DNA of 64,000 nt from Leifsonia sp. 1010 (GCF_031455295.1 NZ_JAVDSL010000001.1:1798001-1862000); one strand, 5' to 3'. Shown: positions 1-9,117, counted from the first letter of the stretch. Made by a program: numbers and translations. The notes: generated from the letters alone by a model not told the origin.

Positions 1-1
1 C

Positions 2-1159
2 GCGGAGGCGAGCGGTGAGGTCACCTACGGCGGCGAGTTCCTCCGCTGGTTCTCGGAGGAGGCCGTCCGCATCTCCGGCCGCTATGGGAGCAACCCGGAG
101 GGCACCGGGCGCATGATCGTCTCGCAGCATCCCGTCGGCCCGTGCTTCCTCATCACCCCGTGGAACTTCCCCCTCGCGATGGCGACGCGGAAGATCGCAC
201 CGGCGCTCGCCGCGGGCTGCACGGTCGTCATCAAGCCGGCGGAGCTGACGCCGCTGACCACGCTCTACTTCGCCAAGCTGCTGGAGGATGCGGGACTCCC
301 CGGCGGCGTGCTCAACGTTGTCACGACGACGACCTCCGGCAAGGTGTCCGCTCCGATCATCGCCGACCCGCGGTTGCGGAAGCTGTCGTTCACCGGCTCG
401 ACGGAGGTCGGCCGAAAACTGCTGCAGCAGGCGTCCGAGAACGTGCTCCGCACCTCCATGGAGCTCGGCGGCAACGCGCCGTTCGTCGTATTCGACGACG
501 CCGACCTCGACAAGGCGGTCGACGGCGCGATGCTGGCCAAGTTCCGCAACATCGGCGAGGCCTGCACAGCGGCCAACCGGTTCATCGTTCACGAAGACGT
601 CGCCGACGAGTTCGCTCGACGCGTGACCGAGCGCGTGAACGGCCTGAAGGTCGGCCGCGGGACCGACGACGGCGTCACCATCGGCCCCCTCATCAACGAG
701 GACGCGATCGACAAGGCGTCGGAGCTGCTCCAGGACGCGGTCAGCCGCGGCGCATCCGTGCTCACCGGCGGCTCGCGTGTCGGCGGGACGGGCACCTTCT
801 TCGAGCCGACGGTCGTGACCGACGTCCGCGCGGGCAGCGAGATCCTCCGCCAGGAGATCTTCGGGCCGGTGCTGTCGATCATCCGCTTCTCCGACGAGGA
901 CGAGGCGGTGCGGCTCGCGAACGACACCGAGTACGGGCTCGTCTCGTACGTGTTCACGAAGGATCTGGCGCGCGGGCAGCGGATGATCGAACGCCTCGAG
1001 ACGGGCATGATGGGCCTCAACGTCGGCGTCGTCTCCAACGCGGCGGCCCCGTTCGGCGGAGTGAAGCAGTCCGGACTGGGACGCGAGGGCGGTTTCGAGG
1101 GCATCCACGAATACCTGAACACGAAGTACACGCTCACCCCGAACCCGTTCGGAGCCTGA
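2..1159 (+). CDS. gabD: NAD(P)-dependent succinate-semialdehyde dehydrogenase-like aldehyde dehydrogenase, 5' truncated by window edge
   Basis: The reading frame is open from base 2, so the true start lies outside the window; about 385 codons remain of a usual ~480. The family oxidises an aldehyde (typically succinate semialdehyde) to the acid. Visible hallmarks are [10 protein letters not shown] early in the fragment, the catalytic glutamate in MELGGNAP (codon 461-463), the nucleophilic cysteine in GEACTAANR (codon 563-565) and the C-terminal [15 protein letters not shown]. The TGA is one base before the ATG of the thiolase, so the genes are co-transcribed. Substrate is uncertain: the link to thiolase and an SDR could mean another aldehyde from acyl degradation. 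Confidence 0.88.
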   Translation, partial: AEASGEVTYGGEFLRWFSEEAVRISGRYGSNPEGTGRMIVSQHPVGPCFLITPWNFPLAMATRKIAPALAAGCTVVIKPAELTPLTTLYFAKLLEDAGLPGGVLNVVTTTTSGKVSAPIIADPRLRKLSFTGSTEVGRKLLQQASENVLRTSMELGGNAPFVVFDDADLDKAVDGAMLAKFRNIGEACTAANRFIVHEDVADEFARRVTERVNGLKVGRGTDDGVTIGPLINEDAIDKASELLQDAVSRGASVLTGGSRVGGTGTFFEPTVVTDVRAGSEILRQEIFGPVLSIIRFSDEDEAVRLANDTEYGLVSYVFTKDLARGQRMIERLETGMMGLNVGVVSNAAAPFGGVKQSGLGREGGFEGIHEYLNTKYTLTPNPFGA

Positions 1160-1160
1160 G

Positions 1161-2351
1161 ATGGCGCTGTCCGAAGCGGTCATCGTCGACGTCGTCCGCA
1201 CGCCCTCCGGGCGCGGCAAGCCGGACGGCGAGCTGTCCGACATCCATCCGGCCGACCTCCTGGCCGGCGTGCTGCTCGAACTGGTGGGGCGCACCGGCAT
1301 CGATCCCGCCATCGTCGACGACGTGATCGGTGGATGCGTCACCCAGTCGGGCGAGCAGGCCGGCAACATCACCCGGACGGCGGTGCTGAGTGCGGGGTTC
1401 CCCGAGAGCGTCCCCGCGGTGACGATCGACCGGCAGTGCGGCTCCAGCCAGCAGGCCGCGGCGTTCGCGGCGCAGGGCGTGATGTCGGGGGCGTACGACG
1501 TGGTGATCGCCTGCGGTGTCGAGTCGATGAGCCGCGCGCCGATGGGGTCGAACGTGCAGGGCGCATCCCTCGGCGGCGAACTGCTGAAGACGCGGTACCC
1601 GGACGGACTGGTGAACCAGGGCGTCGCCGCGGAACTGATCGCCGACCGCTGGGGTTTCAGCCGGGCGCAGCTCGACGACTACGCCGCGGACTCGCACGGC
1701 CGCGCTGCCTGGGCCGCGGCGAGCGGCGCGTTCGAGGGGGAGCTTGTCGGAGTCCCCACGCCCGACTCCGGCAGCGTCGTCGCGGACGAGACCATCCGTC
1801 CGGGGACGACCGTCGAGAAGCTGGCGCAGCTGCAGCCGGTGTTCCGCACCGACCGCCTGGCGGAGCGCTTCCCGCAGCTCGAGTGGCGCATCACCGCGGG
1901 CAACTCGTCGCCCCTGACCGACGGCGCCTCCGCCGCCCTGATCATGAGCGCGGATGCGGCCAAGCGGCTGGGCCTGCGTCCGCGCGCCCGATTCCACTCG
2001 TTCGCCGTCGCCGGGAGCGACCCGTTGCTGATGCTGACCGGCATCCTTCCCGCCACCCGAAAGCTGCTCGACCGCAGCGGGGTGCGGATGGACGAGATCG
2101 ACGCGTACGAGGTCAACGAAGCGTTCGCGCCCATCCCTCTGCTCTGGCGCGAGGAGTTCGACGCGGACCCGTCGCGGCTCAACCCGCACGGTGGGGCGAT
2201 CGCGCTCGGGCATGCGCTCGGCTCGTCCGGCACGCGCCTGCTGGCGACGCTGCTCAACGAGGTCGAGTCGCGCGGCGGGCGCTACGGCCTGCAGACCATG
2301 TGCGAGGGCGGCGGCACCGCCAACGCGACCCTCATCGAAGTCCTGCGCTGA
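1161..2351 (+). CDS. Acetyl-CoA C-acyltransferase (thiolase)
   Basis: A 396-residue thiolase, full length for the family, that cleaves 3-ketoacyl-CoA or condenses acetyl-CoA. Cys93 in DRQCGSSQQA is the acyl-accepting nucleophile, His351 lies in NPHGGAIALGHALG and Cys381 in MCEGGGTAN is the catalytic base. The GGGxA loop is intact. It starts one base after the aldehyde dehydrogenase stop and is followed 45 bp later by a short-chain dehydrogenase. The trio looks like a beta-oxidation-type or ketoacid degradation operon. A degradative rather than biosynthetic role is inferred from this context. Confidence 0.92.
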   Translation: MALSEAVIVDVVRTPSGRGKPDGELSDIHPADLLAGVLLELVGRTGIDPAIVDDVIGGCVTQSGEQAGNITRTAVLSAGFPESVPAVTIDRQCGSSQQAAAFAAQGVMSGAYDVVIACGVESMSRAPMGSNVQGASLGGELLKTRYPDGLVNQGVAAELIADRWGFSRAQLDDYAADSHGRAAWAAASGAFEGELVGVPTPDSGSVVADETIRPGTTVEKLAQLQPVFRTDRLAERFPQLEWRITAGNSSPLTDGASAALIMSADAAKRLGLRPRARFHSFAVAGSDPLLMLTGILPATRKLLDRSGVRMDEIDAYEVNEAFAPIPLLWREEFDADPSRLNPHGGAIALGHALGSSGTRLLATLLNEVESRGGRYGLQTMCEGGGTANATLIEVLR

Positions 2352-2396
2352 CCGCGCATCGACGCAACGGCCCACAGAACGACACGAAGGAGAACC

Positions 2397-3158
2397 ATGC
2401 AGCTCGACGGATGCTCGGCCATCGTCACCGGCGGAGCCAGCGGACTCGGAAACGCCACCGCGCGCGCACTCACCGAGGCGGGCGCCCGTGTCGTCATCCT
2501 CGACCTCCCCAGCTCGGAGGGCGAGAAGGCCGCGATCGCCCTCGGCCCCGGCGCACGGTTCATCGCCGCGGATGTCACCGACGAGGCACAGGTGCAGGCG
2601 GCGGTGGACACCGCATCAGGTCTCGCCCCGCTGCGCGTCGTCGTCAACTGCGCAGGCATCGCCACTGCCGAGAAGGTGCTGGGTCGCGACGGCGTCATCC
2701 CGCTCGAGCACTTCGAGCGCGTGATCCGCGTGAACCTGATCGGCACGTTCAACGTCGTGCGCCTCGCGGCTGCTGCGATCGCGCAGACCGAGCCGGTCGG
2801 TGAGGAGCGCGGCGTGATCGTCAACACGGCGTCGGTGGCCGCGTTCGACGGCCAGATCGGCCAGCCGGCCTATTCCGCGTCGAAGGGTGGGGTCGCGGCC
2901 ATGACGCTGCCGTTGGCGCGGGAGTTCGCGCGCAGTCTCATCCGCGTCATGACGATCGCGCCGGGGATCTTCGAGACCCCGATGATGGCCGGGTTGCCGC
3001 AGGCGGCGCAGGACTCATTGGCCGCGCAGGTGCCGCATCCCTCGCGGCTCGGCCGGCCGGCGGAGTATGCCGCGCTGGTGCGCGCGATCGTCGAGAACCC
3101 GATGCTCAACGGGGAGACGATCCGCCTCGACGGCGCGATCCGGATGCAGCCCAAGTAA
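2397..3158 (+). CDS. SDR-family 3-hydroxyacyl-CoA dehydrogenase (HSD17B10-like)
   Basis: A 253-residue classical short-chain dehydrogenase. It has the TGGASGLG nucleotide-binding loop near residues 11-18, the NCAG motif, a catalytic serine in VNTASVAAF, the YSASKGG catalytic Tyr-Lys pair and [10 protein letters not shown] after it. The family closest by these motifs is the type-2 3-hydroxyacyl-CoA dehydrogenase, which oxidises 3-hydroxyacyl-CoA with NAD, the step before thiolase. A good Shine-Dalgarno (GAAGGAGAACC) precedes the ATG. It is the last gene of the operon and ends just before a long inverted repeat. Other SDR substrates cannot be excluded. Confidence 0.85.
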   Translation: MQLDGCSAIVTGGASGLGNATARALTEAGARVVILDLPSSEGEKAAIALGPGARFIAADVTDEAQVQAAVDTASGLAPLRVVVNCAGIATAEKVLGRDGVIPLEHFERVIRVNLIGTFNVVRLAAAAIAQTEPVGEERGVIVNTASVAAFDGQIGQPAYSASKGGVAAMTLPLAREFARSLIRVMTIAPGIFETPMMAGLPQAAQDSLAAQVPHPSRLGRPAEYAALVRAIVENPMLNGETIRLDGAIRMQPK

Positions 3159-3176
3159 TCCGAGCGCCCGACCTCC

Positions 3177-3246
3177 CGCCAACAGCTCCTGAGTTTTTCG
3201 GCCGCATGGCGGGGTGTCGCGCGGAAAAACTCAGGAGCTGTTGGCG
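3177..3246. repeat. Long perfect inverted repeat between convergent genes
   Basis: Arms of 23 bp (3177-3199 and 3224-3246) are exact reverse complements around a 24-nt loop. The T5/A5 tracts are at the loop-proximal end of the arms, so this is not a standard hairpin-plus-U-tail terminator. It lies between the SDR gene and the oppositely oriented ramB and may still end transcription from both sides. Confidence 0.85.
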
Positions 3247-3274
3247 TGGGTCGGGGGCAGCGGAGGCAGGCGCG

Positions 3275-4729
3275 TCAGGCGCCCGAGTGCGCCTCCAGGA
3301 ACGCGTAGACGTCGGAGTCGTCGACGCCCGGGAACGACCCGGACGGCAGCGGCGACAGGATGTGCGCGTGCAGCCGCGCGCTCGGCCACGCCTTGCCCGC
3401 CCAGCGTCCGGACAGCGTCGCGGGCGGACGCTTGCAGCACGACTCGTCGGGGCAGCGCGACTCGGCGCGCACGGTCGTTTCGCGGCCGCGGAACCACTTC
3501 GCCTCATCGAACGGCACGCCGACGCTGATCGAGAAGCCGCCCTCCGCGGTCGTCCCGGTCTGCGTCGCACACCAGTACGTGCCGGCCGGGGTGTCGGTGT
3601 ACTGGTACAGCTCCGTGGTCCGGTTGGTGTGGGTGAACGCCGTCCGCGCTCCCCATTTCCGGCAGACGACCTGCCCCTCGATGGACCCGGTCACATCCGT
3701 CGGCAGCGGGAGCCCGTCGTTCTCGTAGCCCTTGTACAGCGCTCCGTCGTCGCCGACGCGGAGGAAGTGCATCGTCATGTCGAGGTGGCTGGTCGCCAGG
3801 TTCGTCAGCCGGAGCGCGGCCGCCTCGTGGGTGACACCGAAGGCGTCGCGGAAGTCCTCCACGGCGAGGTCCTTGTCCTTCTTCGCCTGCTGCAGGAAGG
3901 CGACGGCGGCCTCGCGCGGCATGAGGCAGCAGGCAGCGAAATAGTTGATCTCCAGCCGCTGCCGGAGGAAGTCCGCGTACGACGCAGGGCGGGTATGCCC
4001 GAGCAGCCGGTGCGCCATCGCCTGGAGCGCCATCGATCGGAGGCCGTGGCCACCGGGAATCGACGCGGGCGGCAGGTAGATCCGCCCGTTCTCAAGGTCG
4101 GTGATCGACCGCGCCGACCGGGGGAGATCGTTGACGTAGATGAGCTCGAAGCCCAGCTGCTCGGCCATGACGCTGACCTCGCGGTGCGTCAGGGCTCCGC
4201 GGACATGGCCCGACGCCCGGACCCGCTGCTCCGCGAGCTCCTCGATCTCGGGCATGTAGTTGTGCTGGGCGCGCATCCGCTCGCGCAGTTCGGTGTTCGC
4301 CCGCCGGGCCTCCTCGGGCGTCGCGATCGCCTCGCTCGCACGCCGGCTCAGTTCGCGGTGCAGGCCGACGATGGCCCGGAGCGTCTCGGTCGGGGTGCCC
4401 TTGGTCGGCTTGACCGTCGGCAGCCCGAGCGAGGCGTACAGCGGGCCGCGCTGCGCCCGGGCGAGCTCGATCTCGAGGGCGGCGCGCTCGTCCGGCGGCT
4501 CGGCCGACAGGAGGTCGGCCGGCTGGACGCCGAGCGCGGCGGCGAGCGAACTCAGCAACGAGATGCGGGGTTCGCGCTTGCCGTTCTCGATCAGCGACAG
4601 CTGGCTGGCGGCGACGCCGGCCGCCGCGCCCAGGTCGTCGAGGGTCATGCCGCGCCGGGTGCGGAAGTGCCGGATGCGGTGGCCGAGCGTGGCGAGGTCG
4701 ATGTCGCCCGTGTCCACGGGAGTGCTCAT
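3275..4729 (-). CDS. ramB: RamB-like XRE-family regulator with IrrE-like and ScfR domains
   Basis: A 484-residue regulator of the short-chain fatty acyl (ScfR/RamB) type. Residues 14-70 form an XRE helix-turn-helix (ASQLSLIENGKREP). Residues 160-280 form an IrrE-like segment with NYFAACCLMPREA. The metallopeptidase HExxH is degenerate (AMAHRLLGH, 237-245), so it is unlikely to be a protease. A C-terminal domain carries Cys426, Cys431 and Cys432. In corynebacteria RamB represses acetate and glyoxylate genes in response to carbon source. Here it is divergent from pckG, which suggests control of gluconeogenesis. The ATG follows TATCGT by 6 nt, so the mRNA is probably leaderless. Target and effector are inferred. 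Confidence 0.85.
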   Translation of the reverse strand: MSTPVDTGDIDLATLGHRIRHFRTRRGMTLDDLGAAAGVAASQLSLIENGKREPRISLLSSLAAALGVQPADLLSAEPPDERAALEIELARAQRGPLYASLGLPTVKPTKGTPTETLRAIVGLHRELSRRASEAIATPEEARRANTELRERMRAQHNYMPEIEELAEQRVRASGHVRGALTHREVSVMAEQLGFELIYVNDLPRSARSITDLENGRIYLPPASIPGGHGLRSMALQAMAHRLLGHTRPASYADFLRQRLEINYFAACCLMPREAAVAFLQQAKKDKDLAVEDFRDAFGVTHEAAALRLTNLATSHLDMTMHFLRVGDDGALYKGYENDGLPLPTDVTGSIEGQVVCRKWGARTAFTHTNRTTELYQYTDTPAGTYWCATQTGTTAEGGFSISVGVPFDEAKWFRGRETTVRAESRCPDESCCKRPPATLSGRWAGKAWPSARLHAHILSPLPSGSFPGVDDSDVYAFLEAHSGA

Positions 4730-4735
4730 CGCTTC

Positions 4736-4754
4736 ACGATAGCGAAAGATTCGC
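4736..4754 (-). promoter_or_regulatory. ramB -10 box with adjacent palindrome
   Basis: On the minus strand TATCGT (4741-4736) lies 6 nt before the ramB ATG, which fits a leaderless start. Directly upstream, GCGAA-AGA-TTCGC (4742-4754) is a perfect 5-3-5 palindrome within the -35/-10 spacer, a fitting place for autorepression. A weaker CAGG-N6-CCTG lies at about 4763-4776. Binding by RamB is inferred. Confidence 0.55.
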
Positions 4755-4844
4755 GATTCTTACAGGGAAAATCCTGGCCACAACCTCCGGAACCTCGCGG
4801 ATGCTGGAGGTGACTCCACTTCTTACGACGAAAAGGACTCCGTC

Positions 4845-6677
4845 ATGAGCATCGCCGAGCTGACCCTCACCGACACGGCCCCGTCCGACGGGATGGACGC
4901 CGTGCGCGCCTGGGTCGACGACATCGCCGCCCTCACGCAGCCGGACGAGGTCGTCTGGTGCGACGGCTCCCTCGCCGAGACCGACCGGCTGACCAAGCAG
5001 CTCGTCGCGGAGGGCAAGCTCATCCGGCTGAACCCCGAATGGCGGCCCAACAGCTTCCTCGCGCGCACCGACCCCGGCGATGTCGCCCGGGTCGAGGACC
5101 GCACGTTCATCTGCTCGGAGGACGAGACGGACGCCGGCCCGACGAACAACTGGCGGGAGCCCGACGCGATGCGCGCCGAACTCCGCGAGGTGTTCGCGGG
5201 GAGCATGCGCGGGCGGACGATGTACGTCGTCCCGTTCTCGATGGGACCGGTCGGCGGCCCGATCTCGCAGGTCGGTATCCAGCTCACCGACTCGGCGTAT
5301 GTGGCCGTGAGCCTCGGGATGATGACCCGCGTCACCGAGACCGTGCTCGACCTGATCTCGGCCGGGCAGCCGTGGGTTCCGACCGTGCACAGCGTCGGCT
5401 TCCCGCTCGTCGACGCCGACGGGACCCGACGCGACGATGTGCCGTGGCCGTGCAACACGACCAAGTACATCGTGCAGTTCCCGGAGACCAGGGAGGTCTG
5501 GTCGTACGGCTCGGGATACGGCGGCAACGCCATCCTCGCGAAGAAGTGCTTCGCCCTGCGGATCGCGTCGGTGATGGCGCGCGACGAGGGCTGGCTGGCC
5601 GAGCACATGCTCATCATCAAGGTGACGTCGCCCGAGGGCCGCGTCTTCCACTTCGCCGCGGCGTTCCCGTCGGCGTGCGGCAAGACGAACCTGGCGATGC
5701 TGCAGCCGAGCATCCCGGGCTGGACGGTCGAGACCATCGGCGACGACATCGCGTGGCTGCGCCCGGGCCCGGACGGCCGGCTGCGCGCGATCAACCCGGA
5801 GGCGGGCTTCTTCGGCGTCGCGCCGGGCACCGGCGAGAGCACGAACCGCACGGCGGTCGAGACGCTGTGGGGCAACACGATCTTCACCAACGTGGCACTG
5901 CGCGACGACGGCGACGTCTGGTGGGAGGGACTGACCGACGAGCCGCCTGCCCACCTGATCGACTGGGAGGGGAAGGACTGGACGCCCGACAGCGGTCGCC
6001 CGGCCGCGCATCCGAACTCCCGCTTCACCGTGAGCGCCGCACAGTGCCCGTCCATCGCCGACGACTGGGATGCCTTCGACGGCGTGCCGATCGACGCGAT
6101 CCTGTTCGGCGGACGGCGCGCGACGAACGTCCCGCTCGTGGCGCAGGCGCGTGACTGGCGTCACGGCGTGTTCATCGGGGCGACGATCTCTTCGGAGCGC
6201 ACCGCCGCGGCAGAGGGGACGGTCGGCGAGCTCCGGCGCGACCCGTTCGCGATGCTGCCGTTCTGCGGCTACAACATGGCCGACCACTGGGCGCACTGGC
6301 TGGAGATGGGGGAGCGGCTCGGGGAGCACGCGCCGGCCGTGTTCCAAGTGAACTGGTTCCGCATGGGAGACGACGGGCGCTTCCTGTGGCCGGGCTTCAG
6401 CGAGAATTCCCGCGTGATCGAGTGGATCGCTCGGCGTGTGGAGGGGAGTGCCGGAAGCGTCACGACGCCGATCGGGCAGCTGCCGGTGGTGGAGGAGCTG
6501 GACCTGGAGGGCCTTGACCTGCCGGAGGACGACGTGGCAGCCCTGTTCGAGGTCGACCCGCAGAGCTGGCTCGCGGAGTGCGACCTGACGGACGAGTTCT
6601 TCGCCCGTTTCGGCTCCCGCGTCCCGGCCGCCCTCCGCGCCGAACTCGCCTCCCTCCGTTACCACCTGCGCGCCTGA
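4845..6677 (+). CDS. pckG: Phosphoenolpyruvate carboxykinase (GTP)
   Basis: A 610-residue GTP-type PEPCK, the usual length. It converts oxaloacetate and GTP to PEP and CO2 in gluconeogenesis. The kinase-1a loop [13 protein letters not shown] centres on residue ~280 (Cys278, Lys280, Thr281). Further hallmarks are [43 protein letters not shown] and [10 protein letters not shown]. The start is supported by AAAAGGA 8 nt upstream. It is divergent from ramB across 115 bp, so carbon-source control is likely. A strong bidirectional hairpin follows it. Confidence 0.97.
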   Translation: MSIAELTLTDTAPSDGMDAVRAWVDDIAALTQPDEVVWCDGSLAETDRLTKQLVAEGKLIRLNPEWRPNSFLARTDPGDVARVEDRTFICSEDETDAGPTNNWREPDAMRAELREVFAGSMRGRTMYVVPFSMGPVGGPISQVGIQLTDSAYVAVSLGMMTRVTETVLDLISAGQPWVPTVHSVGFPLVDADGTRRDDVPWPCNTTKYIVQFPETREVWSYGSGYGGNAILAKKCFALRIASVMARDEGWLAEHMLIIKVTSPEGRVFHFAAAFPSACGKTNLAMLQPSIPGWTVETIGDDIAWLRPGPDGRLRAINPEAGFFGVAPGTGESTNRTAVETLWGNTIFTNVALRDDGDVWWEGLTDEPPAHLIDWEGKDWTPDSGRPAAHPNSRFTVSAAQCPSIADDWDAFDGVPIDAILFGGRRATNVPLVAQARDWRHGVFIGATISSERTAAAEGTVGELRRDPFAMLPFCGYNMADHWAHWLEMGERLGEHAPAVFQVNWFRMGDDGRFLWPGFSENSRVIEWIARRVEGSAGSVTTPIGQLPVVEELDLEGLDLPEDDVAALFEVDPQSWLAECDLTDEFFARFGSRVPAALRAELASLRYHLRA

Positions 6678-6684
6678 CCGCCCC

Positions 6685-6750
6685 CCGTCGAGTACGCAAA
6701 AACTGCACGCAATCCGAGTGGATCGCGTGCAGTTTTTGCGTACTCGACGG
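6685..6750. terminator. Bidirectional intrinsic terminator (26-bp perfect arms)
   Basis: Arms 6685-6710 and 6725-6750 are exact reverse complements with a 14-nt loop. The inner CTGCACGC/GCGTGCAG stem is bracketed by A5 on the left and T5 on the right, so it makes a hairpin plus U-tract in both directions. It sits between the convergent pckG and ABC exporter genes. Confidence 0.88.
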
Positions 6751-6761
6751 TGGGGGGAAGC

Positions 6762-8753
6762 TCAGACGAGGAGTTGGTGCTTGGCGAGGTCGCGGTAGAG
6801 CGGCGTGGTCTCGACGAGCTCGGAGTGCGTGCCGCTGCCGATGACGCGGCCGTGGTCGAGCACCACGATCTGGTCGGAGTCGACCACCGTGGACAGCCGG
6901 TGCGCGATCACGAGCAGCGTGCGGTCCTCCGCCACGGCGTCGATCGCCTCCCGCATCAGCTGCTCGTTGCGCCCGTCGAGGCTCGACGTCGACTCGTCGA
7001 GAAGCAGGACGGGCGGAGCGGCCAGCAGCGCACGCGCGATCGCGAGACGCTGGCGTTCGCCGCCGGAGAGCATGATGCCGTCCTCCCCGACGGGTGCGCC
7101 GAGGCCGAGCTCGCTGCGCTCCAGCACCTCGGTCAGGTTGACGGCGTGCAGGACGTCGATGCACTCCTGGTCGGTCGCGTCCGGCGCGGCCAGCGTCAGG
7201 TTGTCGCGCAGCGAGCCGGCCAGCACGGGCGCGTCCTGCTCGACATAGCCGATCTGGGAGCGGAGGCTGACGCGGTCGAGGGTGCGCACGTCCATCCCGC
7301 CGAAGCGCACCTCGCCCGCCTGCGGGTCGTAGAACCGCTCGACGAGCGCGAGGATGGTCGACTTGCCCGCACCGGACGGCCCGACGAGCGCCGTCCGCTT
7401 GCCGCGCGGGACACGGAAGCTGACGCCCTGGAGCACTCCGCCGTGCCGCTGCGTGCCCTTGTCCGAGCCGGCTCCGGCCGCGGCCTCCGCCTCGGCGACG
7501 ACGTCCGCTCCGGTCAGCGCCTCGAACGCGAGTCGCTCCGGTGTCGGCTGCTCGGGCGTCTGCTGCTGGCCGCCGCCGCTGGCCGGGCGGGAGCCATCCG
7601 CCGTATCCTCCGGCGCGGTGCCCTCCGGATACGCGAACCGCACGTCCACGAACTCGATCGCGGGCGCCTCCGGCGCGAGCGCTTCGTTCGCGGCGCCGAC
7701 GGTCAGGGCCAGCGGCGCGATGTCGCGGTCGTGCTGGTCCTCGGTCGGCAGGTCGAGGATCTCCTGGATGCGGCCCAGCGCCCCGAGCGCCGAGTTGACC
7801 GCCGCGATGGCGCCGAACGCCTGTCCGAGCGGCAGGATCATCATGAACAGGAACAGGATGAACGCGACCAGGTTCGCGACCGTGATGGCTCCGCTGGCGA
7901 CGCGGAAGCCGCCGACGCCGAGCACGACCAGGAACGACACCTGCATCGCGATGCCTGCCACGGGGACGACGAGCGCCGAGATCTTCGCGACCCGGATGCC
8001 CATCCGCCAGGCTCCGGTCGCGTCCTCGTCCACCGCAGCGATCTCGCGCTCGGTCGCGTTGGAGGCCCGGATGGTCCGCACCGAGCTGATCGCCCGCTCG
8101 ACAGCGGCGGCCAGGTCGCCGACCTTGTTCTGCGCCTTCTGGCTCGCGACACGGATGCGGCCGGAGAGCAGCACGACGACGACGATGGAGACGGCCACGA
8201 CGAGCACGGTGAGTCCGAGCAGCACCGGGTCGATGATGAGCATCGCGATCAGAGCGCCGATGAACGTGAGCGCCCCGCCGATCGCCTCGACCAGACCCTG
8301 CGTCAGGACGGCACGCAGCAGCGTGGTGTCCGACCCGACCCGGGAGACCAGGTCGCCCGTGCGCCGGGTGTCGAACTCGCTGATCGGCAGCCGCAGCAGC
8401 CGCCCGACGAGCTTGCGCCGAGACGACAGCACGACGCCTTCGCCGGTGCGCTGCAGCAGGTAGTGCTGGTACCCCGAGATGATCCCGGAGATCACCACGA
8501 GGGCGATGAGGCCCCACACCAGGCCGCCGAGCGGCTCCTGCTTCCCGACCACCTCGATGACCTGGCTGACCAGGAGCGGCTGGGCGAGGCTCGCCGCGGC
8601 GCCCAGGATGCTGAGCACGATGACGAAGGCGAGGACACGCTTGTGCTCCAGCAGGTACGGGAGCAGCTGCGAGAACCGCGCGCGGGGGCCGGCGTCGTCG
8701 GTGGGCCGTCCGAAGCCGCGACGGCGGCGGGCGGGGGCTGACGTGGTGGACAT
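6762..8753 (-). CDS. ABC exporter, fused transmembrane and ATP-binding domains
   Basis: A 663-residue half-transporter of the multidrug/lipid exporter type. The N-terminal ~300 residues are a six-helix ABC transmembrane domain (with DLVSRVGSDTTLLR). The C-terminal ATPase has Walker A GPSGAGKST, signature LSGGERQRLAIARAL and Walker B VLLLDESTSSLD. About 55 Ala/Gly/Gln/Pro-rich residues are inserted between the YPEG A-loop strand and the Walker A, which is unusual. I chose the ATG at 8753 because GGAG lies 9 nt upstream and longer versions would overlap the HTH gene ending at 8806. It probably forms an operon with that gene. Substrate unknown. Confidence 0.87.
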   Translation of the reverse strand: MSTTSAPARRRRGFGRPTDDAGPRARFSQLLPYLLEHKRVLAFVIVLSILGAAASLAQPLLVSQVIEVVGKQEPLGGLVWGLIALVVISGIISGYQHYLLQRTGEGVVLSSRRKLVGRLLRLPISEFDTRRTGDLVSRVGSDTTLLRAVLTQGLVEAIGGALTFIGALIAMLIIDPVLLGLTVLVVAVSIVVVVLLSGRIRVASQKAQNKVGDLAAAVERAISSVRTIRASNATEREIAAVDEDATGAWRMGIRVAKISALVVPVAGIAMQVSFLVVLGVGGFRVASGAITVANLVAFILFLFMMILPLGQAFGAIAAVNSALGALGRIQEILDLPTEDQHDRDIAPLALTVGAANEALAPEAPAIEFVDVRFAYPEGTAPEDTADGSRPASGGGQQQTPEQPTPERLAFEALTGADVVAEAEAAAGAGSDKGTQRHGGVLQGVSFRVPRGKRTALVGPSGAGKSTILALVERFYDPQAGEVRFGGMDVRTLDRVSLRSQIGYVEQDAPVLAGSLRDNLTLAAPDATDQECIDVLHAVNLTEVLERSELGLGAPVGEDGIMLSGGERQRLAIARALLAAPPVLLLDESTSSLDGRNEQLMREAIDAVAEDRTLLVIAHRLSTVVDSDQIVVLDHGRVIGSGTHSELVETTPLYRDLAKHQLLV

Positions 8754-8805
8754 GACGGTGTCTCCGTTCGGGGAGGAGGAGGGGCGTCGGGATCGTTGCT
8801 TTGCG

Positions 8806-9021
8806 CTAACTCCGACCGTACTTCTTGTGAACTGCCTGTTTGCTGACACCGAGGGCGAGCGCGATCAGCTGCCAGGTCGCGTTGGCGTTGCGGGCGCGGC
8901 GCACGGCGACCGCCTCGAGTCGGTCGAGCTCGCGGTGCATCTTCGCGATCGCGCGGAGGGCGACGATGGGGTCGGCGGAGTCGGCGTCGCCGGCCAGGGT
9001 CTGCAGCGTTCCGGAGTCCAT
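8806..9021 (-). CDS. Small helix-turn-helix protein, putative local repressor
   Basis: A 71-residue protein if translated from the ATG at 9021; in-frame ATGs exist at 9033 and 9057. The N-terminal half is charged and helical (IAKMHRELDRLEAVAVRRAR) and the C-terminus is a helix-turn-helix (IALALGVSKQAVHKKYG). Start 9021 is preferred because a near-consensus promoter ends 7 nt before it and no Shine-Dalgarno is present. It sits between an ABC exporter 52 bp downstream and the divergent ABC-2 exporter operon. Its promoter contains two palindromes that it may bind itself. Function is inferred from the fold and position. Confidence 0.7.
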   Translation of the reverse strand: MDSGTLQTLAGDADSADPIVALRAIAKMHRELDRLEAVAVRRARNANATWQLIALALGVSKQAVHKKYGRS

Positions 9022-9024
9022 GGC

Positions 9025-9068
9025 GTCAACCATAGTTGACCCCGGGCGCACCGTCAACCTGGATTGAC
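9025..9068 (-). promoter_or_regulatory. Promoter of the small HTH gene with two 16-bp operator-like palindromes
   Basis: On the minus strand TTGACG (9057-9052), a 17-bp spacer, TATGGT (9034-9029), then 7 nt to the ATG at 9021. GTCAAC-CATA-GTTGAC (9025-9040) overlaps the -10 and GTCAA-N6-TTGAC (9053-9068) overlaps the -35. The two sites start 28 bp apart. This arrangement suits repression, probably by the gene product. Confidence 0.75.
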
Positions 9069-9103
9069 TTCTCCTGACCCCTCCGAATGTCCCCGGTCGC
9101 GGC

Positions 9104-9109
9104 TACAGT
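9104..9109 (+). promoter_or_regulatory. -10 box of the ABC-2 exporter operon, leaderless type
   Basis: TACAGT lies 8 nt upstream of the ATG at 9118 and no Shine-Dalgarno precedes that ATG. No clear -35 is seen. The palindromes at 9025-9068 lie 36 or more bp upstream and could also affect this operon. Confidence 0.5.
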
Positions 9110-9117
9110 GCTGAACT

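Noticed and set aside
6750-8741. 663-codon plus-strand frame opposite the ABC exporter
   Set aside because: The minus-strand frame has full ABC motifs; the plus-strand product is Asp/His/Arg-rich with no recognisable domain.
8754-8849. Longer N-terminus of the ABC exporter (start at 8849)
   Set aside because: It would overlap the small HTH gene, adds a non-family Ser/Arg tail, and the ATG at 8753 has a proper ribosome site.
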